Made by a program: the position numbers and the translations under genes. Positions 16,644 to 24,180 of a DNA stretch of 45,532 nucleotides are shown here, piece after piece (position 1 is the first letter of the stretch; each line of letters opens with the position of its first letter). This DNA is from a bacterium (GTDB taxonomy: Bacteria; 4484-113; JAFGCY01): NCBI GenBank assembly GCA_020849855.1, contig JADZFO010000018.1, positions 1 through 45,532 of the forward strand, read 5' to 3'. The notes beneath the pieces are model-generated. The model saw nothing but the letters and a program-made list of their open reading frames with translations. It searched no databases and was not told where the DNA came from.

Positions 16644-18176
16644 TTGCAGGACAGCGCTCCCCTGTCGGCCCAGGCGCCGCCCGAGACCCGGCCGCAGGCT
16701 GTGCGTCTGCTCAGTTCCGGCCAGCTCATCCGTATCTCGCTGCTGTGGTACGGACTGCAGTTTTTCTGGGCCAGCCAGCAGCAGATTGTGCTGCCGCACC
16801 GGGTGGAAGACTTCGTCTCCGCCGACCAGAAGGGTTTCTACTACATGCTCATCAAGAGCGCCGGCGCCTTCATGGTTGTGCTGACGCAGTTCACGGTGGG
16901 TTTCCTTTCCGACCACACCCACAGCCGCCTCGGCCCCCGCCGGCCTTTCATCATTACGGGTATCTCCGGCGGCCTGCTGGCGATTCTCTTCTTCATGTTC
17001 GCCCCCGGTTACTGGTGGCTATTCGCCGCCTATATGCTGATCGAGATCTTCATCAACGCCGCCTCGATCCCCTTCCAGGCCCTGCTGCCGGATCTGGTGC
17101 CGGAAAAGCAACACGACCGCGCCGGCGCCCTGATGGGCCTTGGCAATCTGGGGGGCAATTTCCTGGGCCTGCTGGTGATCATCGCCATGCCCTTCCTGTT
17201 TGGCGAGGGCAAACCAATGGGGCCAGAGACCCTGCTTCTGGGCGGCAATGTCTACGATGCGGGCAACATCCTGTTCCTGCTGCCGCTCTATATCCTGGCG
17301 CTGACCATCTGCACTCTGATCGTCGTGTTCAGCGTGAACGAGACGGCCTGGGCCCAGCATGAGCGCGAGCGCATCAGCGGCCCGGTCTTCCGCTTCAGCC
17401 TGCTGCCTGGCACCCTGGTGGAGTTCGCCCGCACCGGTCGCACGGCAGTCGGGTCCATAGTCCGGCACTATCTGAGCCTTGACTTCCGCACCAATGCCGA
17501 TTTCAAATGGCTGGCGATCAGCCGCTTTGTTATCCACCTGGGTTACTGCACATTCCAGGCTTTCGTGGCCTATTTCGCCGCTGCCTGCCTCGACCGCGAG
17601 GGCTGGCTGCTGAGCCTCGGCCTGACTCCTTCAAAGAGCCTGCTGAAGGTCGTCCTGCCGGCGATGCTGCTTTTCTTTCTGCTGGGCGGGCTGGCCGGCA
17701 ATCTGCTGTCTGTGCCGGTCTCTGCGCGCTTCGGGCGACTGCGCACCATCGCCGGCTCGCTGGTCTGCGCGATCCTGCTGTTTATCCCGCTGATCTTCAC
17801 CCACAACGTCTGGGTGGCCGTGGGGATGGGCCTGTTCATTGGCATGTCCTGGGGCGCCTTCATTGCCTCGGACTGGGCCTTTGCGACCACACTGATGCCA
17901 AAGCAGCAATCCGGCAGCTATATGGGCATCTGGGACTTCACCACGCTGATGCCGCAGGTGCTGGCGCCAATGATCGGAGGTCCGCTGCGCGACTGGATCT
18001 ATGGCCTGCAGGCCCGGCGGCTGGCCCCGGGCCTTGACCCGGCGGCACTGCCCGAGGCCCTGATGCGGGCCTGCGAGGCCCCGGCCTACCAGATCATCTT
18101 CGGTACCATCATCATCTGGTTTGCACTGGGCATCTGGCTGCTGCGCTTTGTGCGCAGCGGACGACTGCCGGCCTGA
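16644..18176 (+). CDS. Major facilitator superfamily transporter, GPH/sugar-symporter-like
   Basis: A 510-residue protein with about 12 hydrophobic segments. The loop between helices 2 and 3 reads FLSDHTHSRLGPRRPFI, the MFS motif-A type (D...R.GRRRP), and the stretch LLPDLVPEKQHDRAGALMG is typical of glycoside/cation symporter-like and SLC45-like carriers. Start at TTG 16644 is supported by TAAAAT six bases upstream; the first 25 residues are polar, then helix 1. It is transcribed away from tamB-like and is followed 57 bases later by an exported protein gene with its own promoter. Substrate cannot be told from the sequence. Confidence 0.85.
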   Translation: MQDSAPLSAQAPPETRPQAVRLLSSGQLIRISLLWYGLQFFWASQQQIVLPHRVEDFVSADQKGFYYMLIKSAGAFMVVLTQFTVGFLSDHTHSRLGPRRPFIITGISGGLLAILFFMFAPGYWWLFAAYMLIEIFINAASIPFQALLPDLVPEKQHDRAGALMGLGNLGGNFLGLLVIIAMPFLFGEGKPMGPETLLLGGNVYDAGNILFLLPLYILALTICTLIVVFSVNETAWAQHERERISGPVFRFSLLPGTLVEFARTGRTAVGSIVRHYLSLDFRTNADFKWLAISRFVIHLGYCTFQAFVAYFAAACLDREGWLLSLGLTPSKSLLKVVLPAMLLFFLLGGLAGNLLSVPVSARFGRLRTIAGSLVCAILLFIPLIFTHNVWVAVGMGLFIGMSWGAFIASDWAFATTLMPKQQSGSYMGIWDFTTLMPQVLAPMIGGPLRDWIYGLQARRLAPGLDPAALPEALMRACEAPAYQIIFGTIIIWFALGIWLLRFVRSGRLPA

Positions 18177-18185
18177 GGCGCAGGG

Positions 18186-18191
18186 TACAAT
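18186..18191 (+). promoter_or_regulatory. -10 element of the 18234-19211 gene
   Basis: TACAAT followed by a leader of about 35 bases with GGAGGG (18225-18230) three bases before the ATG; leadered start. Confidence 0.45.
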
Positions 18192-18233
18192 CGCGCGGGT
18201 GGCCAGTCGGGGGGCGAGGCCACCGGAGGGTCT

Positions 18234-19211
18234 ATGTCCGGAATTGCCTTTGTTGCTCTGCGTTTCTTTGCCGGCGCACTTTGCGCAGCCGCGCTGCTTG
18301 CTGGCAGTCTGCTGGCTCAGCCCGACCATGCCAAGGCAGACGACTGGGATGGCGATCCTGTGATCAGCAAGGAGCGCGCCCAGCGGGCCCGCGGCGAGGA
18401 AGAAGACTCCGAAGACTCCGGCGCCGAAAGCGCGGAAGACAGCCGCACAGCCTATGACGAAGCTGCCGACCCTGAAGCCCGGCCAGCCAAAGGCAAGCGC
18501 GCCAGGGACAAGTCCAAGCCGAAGGGCAAGGGCAAGAAGGGCAGCGAAGACAGCGCTGGCGAAGGCGGGGTGGACGAATACGGCTCCTACTTCGGCCTGG
18601 GTGATGAAGAGAATGGCGCTAAGCCCGGCGGCAGCATGCGCTATGTCGAGGGCCGGGGCTATGTGAATGACGACGGCACCACCGAGGTAAAGCGCGAACG
18701 GGCGGAGAGCCGCAGCGCCGCTGACCCGGAGCAGGCTGAGGCCGAGCAGGTCTGGGGCCCGCTCTGGGGCGTGCCGGCGGACAGCCCGGTGATGCGCAAC
18801 TACAGCGGCCCTGGTCATGAGATGAGCGCCGAGGAAGAGGAGTCGCTGCGCACTGGCAACCGTGCGGGTTATGGACCGGATGGCCAGCCGCTGCTGAGCG
18901 CCGGGGACAGCACTGAGGTTGTGTACGGCGACGAGGAGAGCCTCAGCCCTCGCGAGCGCAAGATGCTGGCCCGCCAGCGCAAGGCTGAAGAGAAGGCGCG
19001 GCTGAAGGCGGAACGCGAGGCAGAGCGTGAAGCGGAACGCGAGGCCCGCGAGGAAGAGCGTCTGCGGCGGATGGCCGGTCTGGAAAGCGATGAGGACGCG
19101 GCCCAGGATGAAGCTGAAGAGGACGACAGCGCGGACGACTCGGATGAAGACTCTGGCTCGAAAAAGAAGCAGCCAAACCGCAGCCGCAACACCGACCCCG
19201 GCGACTGGTAA
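18234..19211 (+). CDS. Exported highly charged protein with DDWDGDPVI mature N-terminus
   Basis: A 325-residue product. Residues 1-35 are a Sec signal peptide ending in AKA, after which the mature protein would start DDWDGDPVI, identical to the TPR protein at 6275-7249; the coding DNA of those nine residues differs at one base. The rest is Glu/Asp/Lys/Arg-rich and low in hydrophobics, with a YGSYFGLGDEENG segment near residue 115, a YGPDGQPLLSAGD segment near 215 and an acidic tail ending in DPGDW. No known domain is seen. GGAGGG precedes the ATG. It is convergent with the small gene at 19218-19529. Confidence 0.7.
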   Translation: MSGIAFVALRFFAGALCAAALLAGSLLAQPDHAKADDWDGDPVISKERAQRARGEEEDSEDSGAESAEDSRTAYDEAADPEARPAKGKRARDKSKPKGKGKKGSEDSAGEGGVDEYGSYFGLGDEENGAKPGGSMRYVEGRGYVNDDGTTEVKRERAESRSAADPEQAEAEQVWGPLWGVPADSPVMRNYSGPGHEMSAEEEESLRTGNRAGYGPDGQPLLSAGDSTEVVYGDEESLSPRERKMLARQRKAEEKARLKAEREAEREAEREAREEERLRRMAGLESDEDAAQDEAEEDDSADDSDEDSGSKKKQPNRSRNTDPGDW

Positions 19212-19217
19212 GCGGCG

Positions 19218-19529
19218 CTAGCGCCCTGACCCGCCTTCAGCCGGCGGCGCTGGATCGCGCTGCTCCAAGCCCGGCTGGGCTTCCCGGTGACGGTCTTCAC
19301 GGCGCAGCTCACGGCGACGGCGACGTTCATCATCTCGAGGCGGTGGGCCGCCATCCGGATGCGGCGCGGGATCCTCACGCATCTCATTTCCGGGACGGCC
19401 TGGCTGGAAGCGTTCATGCTGCCCGCCCGGAGGCTGCGGCGGGCGCCCATGCTGCGGCCGCGGGCTGAGCATGGCCCACATGCCCAGCAGGCCGTAAAGC
19501 AGCGCCAGCAGTGCCAGCCACCTGTGCAT
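19218..19529 (-). CDS. Small membrane-anchored Arg/Pro-rich protein
   Basis: A 103-residue product: one hydrophobic helix at about residues 4-24, then a Pro/Arg/Glu/Asp-rich, probably disordered tail. AAGGAGAGGG lies directly upstream of the ATG at 19529, a strong ribosome binding site, and TATTAT at 19593-19588 provides a -10 about 58 bases upstream. These signals, more than the protein itself, support it as a gene; the opposite frame lacks them. No family recognised. Confidence 0.55.
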   Translation of the reverse strand: MHRWLALLALLYGLLGMWAMLSPRPQHGRPPQPPGGQHERFQPGRPGNEMREDPAPHPDGGPPPRDDERRRRRELRREDRHREAQPGLEQRDPAPPAEGGSGR

Positions 19530-19586
19530 TCCCTCTCCTTTGAGCCGCGCATTGCGGGCTGAGTTTCAGTCCGCTGCGGGCCGCTT

Positions 19587-19593
19587 TATAATA
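19587..19593. promoter_or_regulatory. Shared bidirectional -10 element (TATAATA)
   Basis: On the plus strand TATAAT (19587-19592) sits ten bases before the ATG at 19603, with TTTCAG 17 bases further upstream. On the minus strand the same bases read TATTAT (19593-19588) and face the leader of the 19218-19529 gene. One AT heptamer could open for both directions. Confidence 0.5.
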
Positions 19594-19602
19594 CCGGGGC
19601 CC

Positions 19603-20922
19603 ATGAGCTCCGTACTGCCTCAGGCCAGCCGGACCGTCGAGCTTGTGCCACTGAGCCAGCCGCTTGTGGGCGACTACTCGCCGCCCGCTGATGCCTCTGC
19701 GGGCCGCCTGGCCCTGTGCAGCGCCATGCTCTGCAGCGGCCCGCTGCTGCTGCGCGGCAGCCTGCCGGATTCCCTCCAGCCGCTGCTGGACTGCCTGCAG
19801 GCTCTTGGCCTCTCAGTTTCCCAGCTCGCCGACGGCCTGAGCCTTGAACGCGGCAGCCTGCCAGAGGGCAAGGCCGAGCTGCAGCTCCAGGCGCCGGCCA
19901 GCGAAGAGGAAGTGCTGCTGCTGACCGCGCTCTGTGCCGGGCTGCTGCTGCCACTGCGCCTGCACCTGCAGACGCAGCTCAGTTCCCAGGCCCAGGCCGG
20001 GCTGGCCTGCCTGCGGCAGATGGGCGCCGAGCTGAGCTATGCCCCGCTGGAGGGCGGCGCTGAACTGGCCATCGTACCGGCCCCGCTGCGCAGCGCCAGC
20101 CTGGAGCTGCCGGCCGGGTTGCCCTGGCTGAATGGGGTGACACTCATCGCGGCAAGCGCCGCCGGAATTGAGCTGACCATTCGCGAGGCGCGCAACGCCC
20201 ATGACCATGCCCAGCGCCTGCTGCGCAGCCTGGGCGTGGAGCTCTACAGCTCCGCCGAAGGAATCACCCTGCCGGCGGCCCAGCAGCCCAGCGGGGCTGA
20301 GCTGAAGCTGCCCGGCTGCCCCGAGCTGGCCAGCGCCAGGGTGGTCGCCGCACTGCTGCTGCCGGGCAGCGACCTGAGCATCCAGCAGGTCAGTATGAAC
20401 CCGCGGCGCAGCGCATTGCTGAAGCTGCTGCATGAGTGCGCCCCGGCGTCGCGGGAGGGGATGCCGGGCCTGGCCCGTATCCGAACCTGGCAGTTCGGGC
20501 ACGAGCCGGTGGCGGCCCTGCGCGCTGTCCATACCCCGCGACTGCGCTCGGCGGTGATCCTGCCCAACCGCGCCGCCACCCTCGTCGCTGACCTGCCATG
20601 GCTGCTGCTGCTGGCATCTCAGGGCCGCGGCACCTCCGTGCTGCGTGGATTCGACAAGGCTGCGGCGGGGCCCCTGCGCAGCGCCTATCTGGCCGAGATG
20701 CTGCGCGCCTTTGGCGTGGATGCCGAGCATGACCACGACGGCTGGCGTATCAGCGGGCCCTGCCCGCTGCTGGCCGCGGAGCTGCAGTGCCTGGGCGATC
20801 CGCTGCTGACCCGCTGCGCAGTACTGCTGGCACGCTTCGCCAGCGGCCCCTCGGTGCTCTACAGCGCGGCCCCGGTCGAAGACCCGCTGGCCTGGCACAG
20901 CGGCGCGGACAGTCAAGCTTAG
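19603..20922 (+). CDS. EPSP-synthase-fold protein lacking canonical catalytic residues
   Basis: A 439-residue protein alignable by eye to 3-phosphoshikimate 1-carboxyvinyltransferase (AroA) over its length: ADASAGRLAL for the GDKSISHRAL motif, NAHDHAQRLLRSLG for SRDHTERML..FG, PGSDLSIQQVSMNPRR for PGS.L.I..V..NP.R, and a second-domain repeat. Key positions differ: the phosphate-binding Lys of DKS is Ala, the GNSGT loop is absent, the RP motif near residue 145 is missing, the KESDR motif reads AGPLR and DHR.AM reads DPLLTR. It is thus probably a pseudoenzyme or has another reaction; a divergent true AroA is less likely. The ATG 19603 was chosen because TATAAT is ten bases upstream. The next gene (HD-GYP) has its own promoter. 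Confidence 0.75.
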   Translation: MSSVLPQASRTVELVPLSQPLVGDYSPPADASAGRLALCSAMLCSGPLLLRGSLPDSLQPLLDCLQALGLSVSQLADGLSLERGSLPEGKAELQLQAPASEEEVLLLTALCAGLLLPLRLHLQTQLSSQAQAGLACLRQMGAELSYAPLEGGAELAIVPAPLRSASLELPAGLPWLNGVTLIAASAAGIELTIREARNAHDHAQRLLRSLGVELYSSAEGITLPAAQQPSGAELKLPGCPELASARVVAALLLPGSDLSIQQVSMNPRRSALLKLLHECAPASREGMPGLARIRTWQFGHEPVAALRAVHTPRLRSAVILPNRAATLVADLPWLLLLASQGRGTSVLRGFDKAAAGPLRSAYLAEMLRAFGVDAEHDHDGWRISGPCPLLAAELQCLGDPLLTRCAVLLARFASGPSVLYSAAPVEDPLAWHSGADSQA

Positions 20923-20955
20923 CCTGAATTTTACGCAGGCGCAGGCCAGACCCAA

Positions 20956-20961
20956 TATACT
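20956..20961 (+). promoter_or_regulatory. -10 element of the HD-GYP gene
   Basis: TATACT followed by a leader of about 40 bases carrying GGAGGGA before the ATG at 21010. Confidence 0.45.
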
Positions 20962-21009
20962 TTCCATGGTCCCTGCCGGCGCAGGGCGGCCGAACCACGG
21001 AGGGAAGGC

Positions 21010-22143
21010 ATGGAAACCGTTACATTGAGTCTGGAGCAGCTCCAGCCGGGTCTGGTGATCGACCAGGACATCTACACCGGCGCCCAGATGCTGCTGCGAA
21101 GCGGAACCGAGGTCACGGCGGACCTGATCATCCGCCTGCGCCAGCGCAACATCGAGTCCATCAATATCTCCCGCGGCAGCCGTCTGGCGCGCATCCTCTG
21201 CGACCAGGAGCCTGCTGAGCCGGTGCGCTCCGATATGAGCAATGCCGAGCTCTTCAAGAGGCACGGCATCAGGAGCGCCGTGCCGGAAGCCCTGCTGGAA
21301 GAAGCCACCACCGAGGTGCAGCAGTTCTTTGAGCAGATCGAGCTGGGCGGCAATGTCGAGCTTGACCCGATGCGGGACGTGGTTCGAAACATGGTGGGGC
21401 ACATGCTGGCCAACCCCGACGGGGCGCCCAAGCTCTTCACCCTGAAGGACTTCGACGCCTATACCTACCGCCACTCGATCAACGTCGGGCTTCTGATGCT
21501 GCTGGTGGTGAGGGACTGGGGCCTGACAGAAGAGAAGATGAACGAGATCGTGCTGGGCGGCCTGCTCCACGACCTGGGCAAGCTGAAGGTCGGCAGCGCG
21601 ATCATCAACAAGAACGGCCCTCTGGACGACAAGGAGTGGGCCGCGATGAAGATGCACCCGGTCTGGAGTATCGAGCTGCTGGGCGAGCATGCTGAACTGC
21701 CACCGGAAGCCCTGAGCCTGATCCGCAGCCACCACGAGCGCATGGACGGCCGCGGCTATCCCGACGGGGCCAAGGCCGGCGAACTGGACCGCTTCGCCCG
21801 TCTCTCGGCAGTCTGTGATGTCTATGACGCCCTGACCAGCCGGCGCAGCTACAAGGGCAAGATCGAGTTCGCGGCGGCGGTGAACATCCTGCTGGAGTCC
21901 AGCGGCACGCACTTTGACTCCACCCTGCTGAACGCCTTTGTCCGCCGCATCGGCCTGTATCCGGTGGGCACAATGGTGAAGCTGAACAACGGCGAGACGG
22001 CCATCGTGGTGCGGACCAACAACGACATGGTGACCCGGCCCGTGGTTTCGCCGGTGATCAGCCCCCTGGGCCAGGCCTACCAGTCCTCCTCGGAGCTGGA
22101 TCTGGCCGAGGAGCGCCAGCTCTTCATCACCGGGCCGGCCTAG
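21010..22143 (+). CDS. HD-GYP domain protein, probable cyclic-di-GMP phosphodiesterase
   Basis: A 377-residue cytoplasmic protein. The N-terminal ~75 residues (LEQLQPGLVIDQDIY) form a PilZ-like or DUF3391-like lead domain often found before HD-GYP. The HD-GYP domain spans about 145-330 with His187-Asp188 of the HD pair (LLHDLGK), HP near 217, HHE at 241-243 and GYP at 249-251 in HHERMDGRGYPDG; the residues that bind metal and define the GYP loop are all present, so hydrolysis of cyclic-di-GMP to pGpG/GMP is plausible. The C-terminal tail (VGTMVKLNNGETAIV) is also typical. GGAGGGA precedes the ATG. No receiver domain or diguanylate cyclase is nearby. Confidence 0.9.
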   Translation: METVTLSLEQLQPGLVIDQDIYTGAQMLLRSGTEVTADLIIRLRQRNIESINISRGSRLARILCDQEPAEPVRSDMSNAELFKRHGIRSAVPEALLEEATTEVQQFFEQIELGGNVELDPMRDVVRNMVGHMLANPDGAPKLFTLKDFDAYTYRHSINVGLLMLLVVRDWGLTEEKMNEIVLGGLLHDLGKLKVGSAIINKNGPLDDKEWAAMKMHPVWSIELLGEHAELPPEALSLIRSHHERMDGRGYPDGAKAGELDRFARLSAVCDVYDALTSRRSYKGKIEFAAAVNILLESSGTHFDSTLLNAFVRRIGLYPVGTMVKLNNGETAIVVRTNNDMVTRPVVSPVISPLGQAYQSSSELDLAEERQLFITGPA

Positions 22144-22176
22144 GCCCCGGCCGCCCTGTGTTAGGCTTTTGGCCGG

Positions 22177-22890
22177 ATGAGTGACAGACCTGATCTTGGC
22201 GGGCCGCTGGCCTTCTTCGGCTATGGGCTGCTGGCCCTGGGCCTTGGCGCCTTCCTGTTCCTGATCAGCCCGGTGCGGGTTGACCGTCTGGGCGGCAGCT
22301 CGGCGCGCCAGGAGCTGGAGGCCGAGGGCGTGATCGAGCCGCAGAAGGAAGTCCAGCGCGGACCGCGTGAGCTGATCCGCGGCCTGGAGAACGGCGGCGG
22401 CTCTGAAGGCAGTGAGAGCAGCGCCCAGGGCGGCGCCGAAGGCGAGTCCGCCAGTGGTGGAGGTGACAGCGCCGAAGCCGGCAGCAGTGCTGAGAGCACC
22501 GGCGCTGAAGGCAGCGGCAGCGAGGCCGGCAGCGCCGACGACAAGAGCGGCTATGGCCTGGAGCCCAGCCGCCGCGCCGATGCCCCGGAGCTCTGCCGTC
22601 TGTGGATCAAGGACACCGCGCTCTTTGAGGAAACCTACGGCGCGGGGCGCCGGATGGGCGTCGGCGGCACCATTCTGGAGCTGCGCGAGTTCGGCGGCGA
22701 CTACATTATCAGCCTTGACGGCTCCGGGCCGCAGTTCAAGGAAGGCCGGGTGGAGTGCTACTTTGACCCGGATGAGATGCTGCCGCTGCGGGCGCTGCGG
22801 TCCGGCGACCAGGTCTCGATTGTCGGCGAGTGCAGCGGCGGGGTAAAGGGCCCGATCCTGAAGCACAGCCGCCTGGAAGGCCGGCTCTAG
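22177..22890 (+). CDS. Membrane-anchored protein with C-terminal OB-fold (tRNA_anti-like)
   Basis: A 237-residue product. One membrane helix lies at about 11-31, followed by a Ser/Gly/Glu-rich linker (about 65-125) and a compact C-terminal domain (about 140-237). The end of this domain, with GGTILELREFGGDYIISL, VECYFDPDEM and GDQVSIVGECSG, matches the layout of tRNA_anti-like OB-fold domains. Such domains occur in exported or membrane proteins of unknown role. The ATG at 22177 has a weak TAGGCT nine bases upstream, and the gene lies 33 bases after the HD-GYP stop, so readthrough from that gene is also possible. Confidence 0.65.
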   Translation: MSDRPDLGGPLAFFGYGLLALGLGAFLFLISPVRVDRLGGSSARQELEAEGVIEPQKEVQRGPRELIRGLENGGGSEGSESSAQGGAEGESASGGGDSAEAGSSAESTGAEGSGSEAGSADDKSGYGLEPSRRADAPELCRLWIKDTALFEETYGAGRRMGVGGTILELREFGGDYIISLDGSGPQFKEGRVECYFDPDEMLPLRALRSGDQVSIVGECSGGVKGPILKHSRLEGRL

Positions 22891-22933
22891 GGGGTTGGCG
22901 GGCCAGCGGCGGGGCAGCCGCCCGGCCACGGGG

Positions 22934-23026
22934 TTTAACCTGCGGCGCCGATTTTCAACGTCGGCAACGCTTTGCAGCTCCTCAGCGCCGCCTCTTTTTA
23001 ACCTTTGCGCCCCAAAACGAACGTCA
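22934..23026 (-). repeat. 93-base two-copy element, copy B (candidate structured RNA or site)
   Basis: Minus-strand counterpart of 10542-10634, with the same five blocks and the same spacer lengths. It lies in the 659-base gap 22891-23549 between convergent genes, like copy A. Around position 36-41 of the element it reads GCGGCG where copy A reads CGCCGC. A possible third remnant of the 3' part is seen on the minus strand near 24070-24090 (GGCGCCGCAG then TTTAA). Confidence 0.7.
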
Positions 23027-23360
23027 TTTCGATCTTGCACCGCCGTGCCGGGGCTGGCGGGCCGGATCCGCGGCTGGTATCCGCCGCAATGGCCTGAATG
23101 CAGGCCGGGAAGAAGCATGGACACGAACTGGCTCACATTGGGCTCATTCTGGACTCATCTGGCCTCTCTCGGCCACGTTTTGGATACATAAGCTCCGGGC
23201 GCTTGAAAGGGATGCGTAAGCTGCAGGCCACGCATCCTGCGCAGGCTGACTTGCCGCGCGGAGAGAAGATACCCGCCCGGCAGTGGGTTTAGCCTGAGCA
23301 GTATTGATAACAGCGCGGGTTATCACAAGTGAGCCAGGGAAAAGTAAAGCCGAAGGCCAG

Positions 23361-23480
23361 ACACAGAGACAAAGAGCACGCTGAGTCTCGCAGAGTCATT
23401 CCCCATGACATTCTGGCCAGACCTCTTTGGCGTGTTCTTCAGCCCGGGCAGTACCCAGCGTTTTCAGCGTCTCTGCGTTT
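23361..23480. repeat. Inverted pair of CAGAGAC-type repeats in a gene-free stretch
   Basis: Left copy 23361-23385 contains CACAGAGACAAAGAGCACG; the right copy (23454-23480) is its inverse with about seven mismatches. They bound about 68 bases. The same family forms the longer pair at 39903-39947/40331-40374. The rest of the gap 22891-23549 holds element copy B, a GATAAC...GTTATC palindrome at about 23306-23325 and the 23500 palindrome; I see no credible gene. Confidence 0.55.
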
Positions 23481-23499
23481 GGCTTTTGACTGCGCAACC

Positions 23500-23519
23500 G
23501 GGCGCACCCAGTGCGCCCC
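23500..23519. repeat. GGGCGCAC palindrome
   Basis: GGGCGCACCCAGTGCGCCCC, an eight-base-arm hairpin lying 30 bases beyond the stop of the minus-strand gene 23550-23975. Could serve as a transcription end for that gene. Near-identical copy at 24939-24958. Confidence 0.6.
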
Positions 23520-23549
23520 TGCAGAATTCGCTGCTGCGCTGAAGCTGCG

Positions 23550-23975
23550 CTAGGGCTTCAGGACGGGGCGGCCGACGTCTGAGTAGCCCTCATGCAGCTC
23601 TTCGATGCCCAGGATGTTGTGCAGGGCTGCTCCCGCGAGTCTGCGCCTGGTGTGGCTCCAGTCTTCCACAACGGCAGGCTTGCCGTTCTCATCCTTACCC
23701 TGGACCAGCAGAGCCACTTCCTCGACCCAGTAGAGGAAGCTGGCATCAATGCCCACCGGCCGGATGACCTTGCTTTCAATGCTCTCCAGCAGTTCTTCTG
23801 CCTCGAAGTCCTCTTTGTTAGCCTTCCACACCCCGTCTTCATTGCTGTACCACACATGCTGCCTGACCACAGGACTGAGCTGGCGGTTGATGAAGGTGAG
23901 CTGGATGGTGGCCTGGCCCCCGATCAGGTCGCTCAGGGTCTTGCTGCGTTCTGCTGCCACAGTTACGTCCGGCAT
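23550..23975 (-). CDS. Hypothetical cytoplasmic protein
   Basis: A 141-residue product with no signal peptide or membrane helix. It is mixed alpha/beta in character, with an acidic stretch in the middle (KEDFEAEELLESIESK) and a conserved-looking WVEEVALLVQG strand. The family is not recognised. AAGGAGAG lies seven bases before the ATG at 23975 and TACAAT lies 29 bases before it, so this is a leadered gene with its own promoter. It is divergent from the lipoprotein gene 24181-24705. Confidence 0.65.
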   Translation of the reverse strand: MPDVTVAAERSKTLSDLIGGQATIQLTFINRQLSPVVRQHVWYSNEDGVWKANKEDFEAEELLESIESKVIRPVGIDASFLYWVEEVALLVQGKDENGKPAVVEDWSHTRRRLAGAALHNILGIEELHEGYSDVGRPVLKP

Positions 23976-24004
23976 GAGAGCTCTCCTTGTACGGAATTGT
24001 GCCG

Positions 24005-24010
24005 ATTGTA
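24005..24010 (-). promoter_or_regulatory. -10 element of the 23550-23975 gene
   Basis: TACAAT on the minus strand; transcription would start about 23 bases before the ATG, leaving room for the AAGGAGAG ribosome binding site. Confidence 0.45.
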
Positions 24011-24168
24011 AACAGATTCAAGTGACTCGTGACGGCTGCGCAAAACAAGGCCTGAGATCTAAGCTATTTCTTAAACTGCGGCGCCAAATCCCGCCAATTG
24101 GCGGTGCGTGTGAGAGAGTCAGCCTGCAGTTCAGAGCGGGAGAGTCAGGCCCGCGGCTGGCCGGAGCC

Positions 24169-24174
24169 TACAAT
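24169..24174 (+). promoter_or_regulatory. -10 element of the 24181-24705 gene
   Basis: TACAAT, six bases before the GTG start; leaderless arrangement. Confidence 0.5.
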
Positions 24175-24180
24175 CCAGGT

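Noticed and set aside
12778-16884. 1368-codon open frame on the plus strand opposite the TamB-like gene
   Set aside because: Shadow frame produced by the high GC and Ala/Gly/Leu/Ser-rich coding of the minus-strand gene; Ala/Gln/Arg-rich, no domain, no start signals.
19813-23136. 1107-codon minus-strand frame across the EPSPS-like, HD-GYP and OB-fold genes
   Set aside because: Runs antisense through three supported genes and intergenic repeats; product is His/Gln/Ala-rich without a recognisable fold.
22830-23292. Several overlapping plus-strand ORFs in the 22891-23549 gap
   Set aside because: They run through element copy B and repeats, have no start signals and give low-complexity products.
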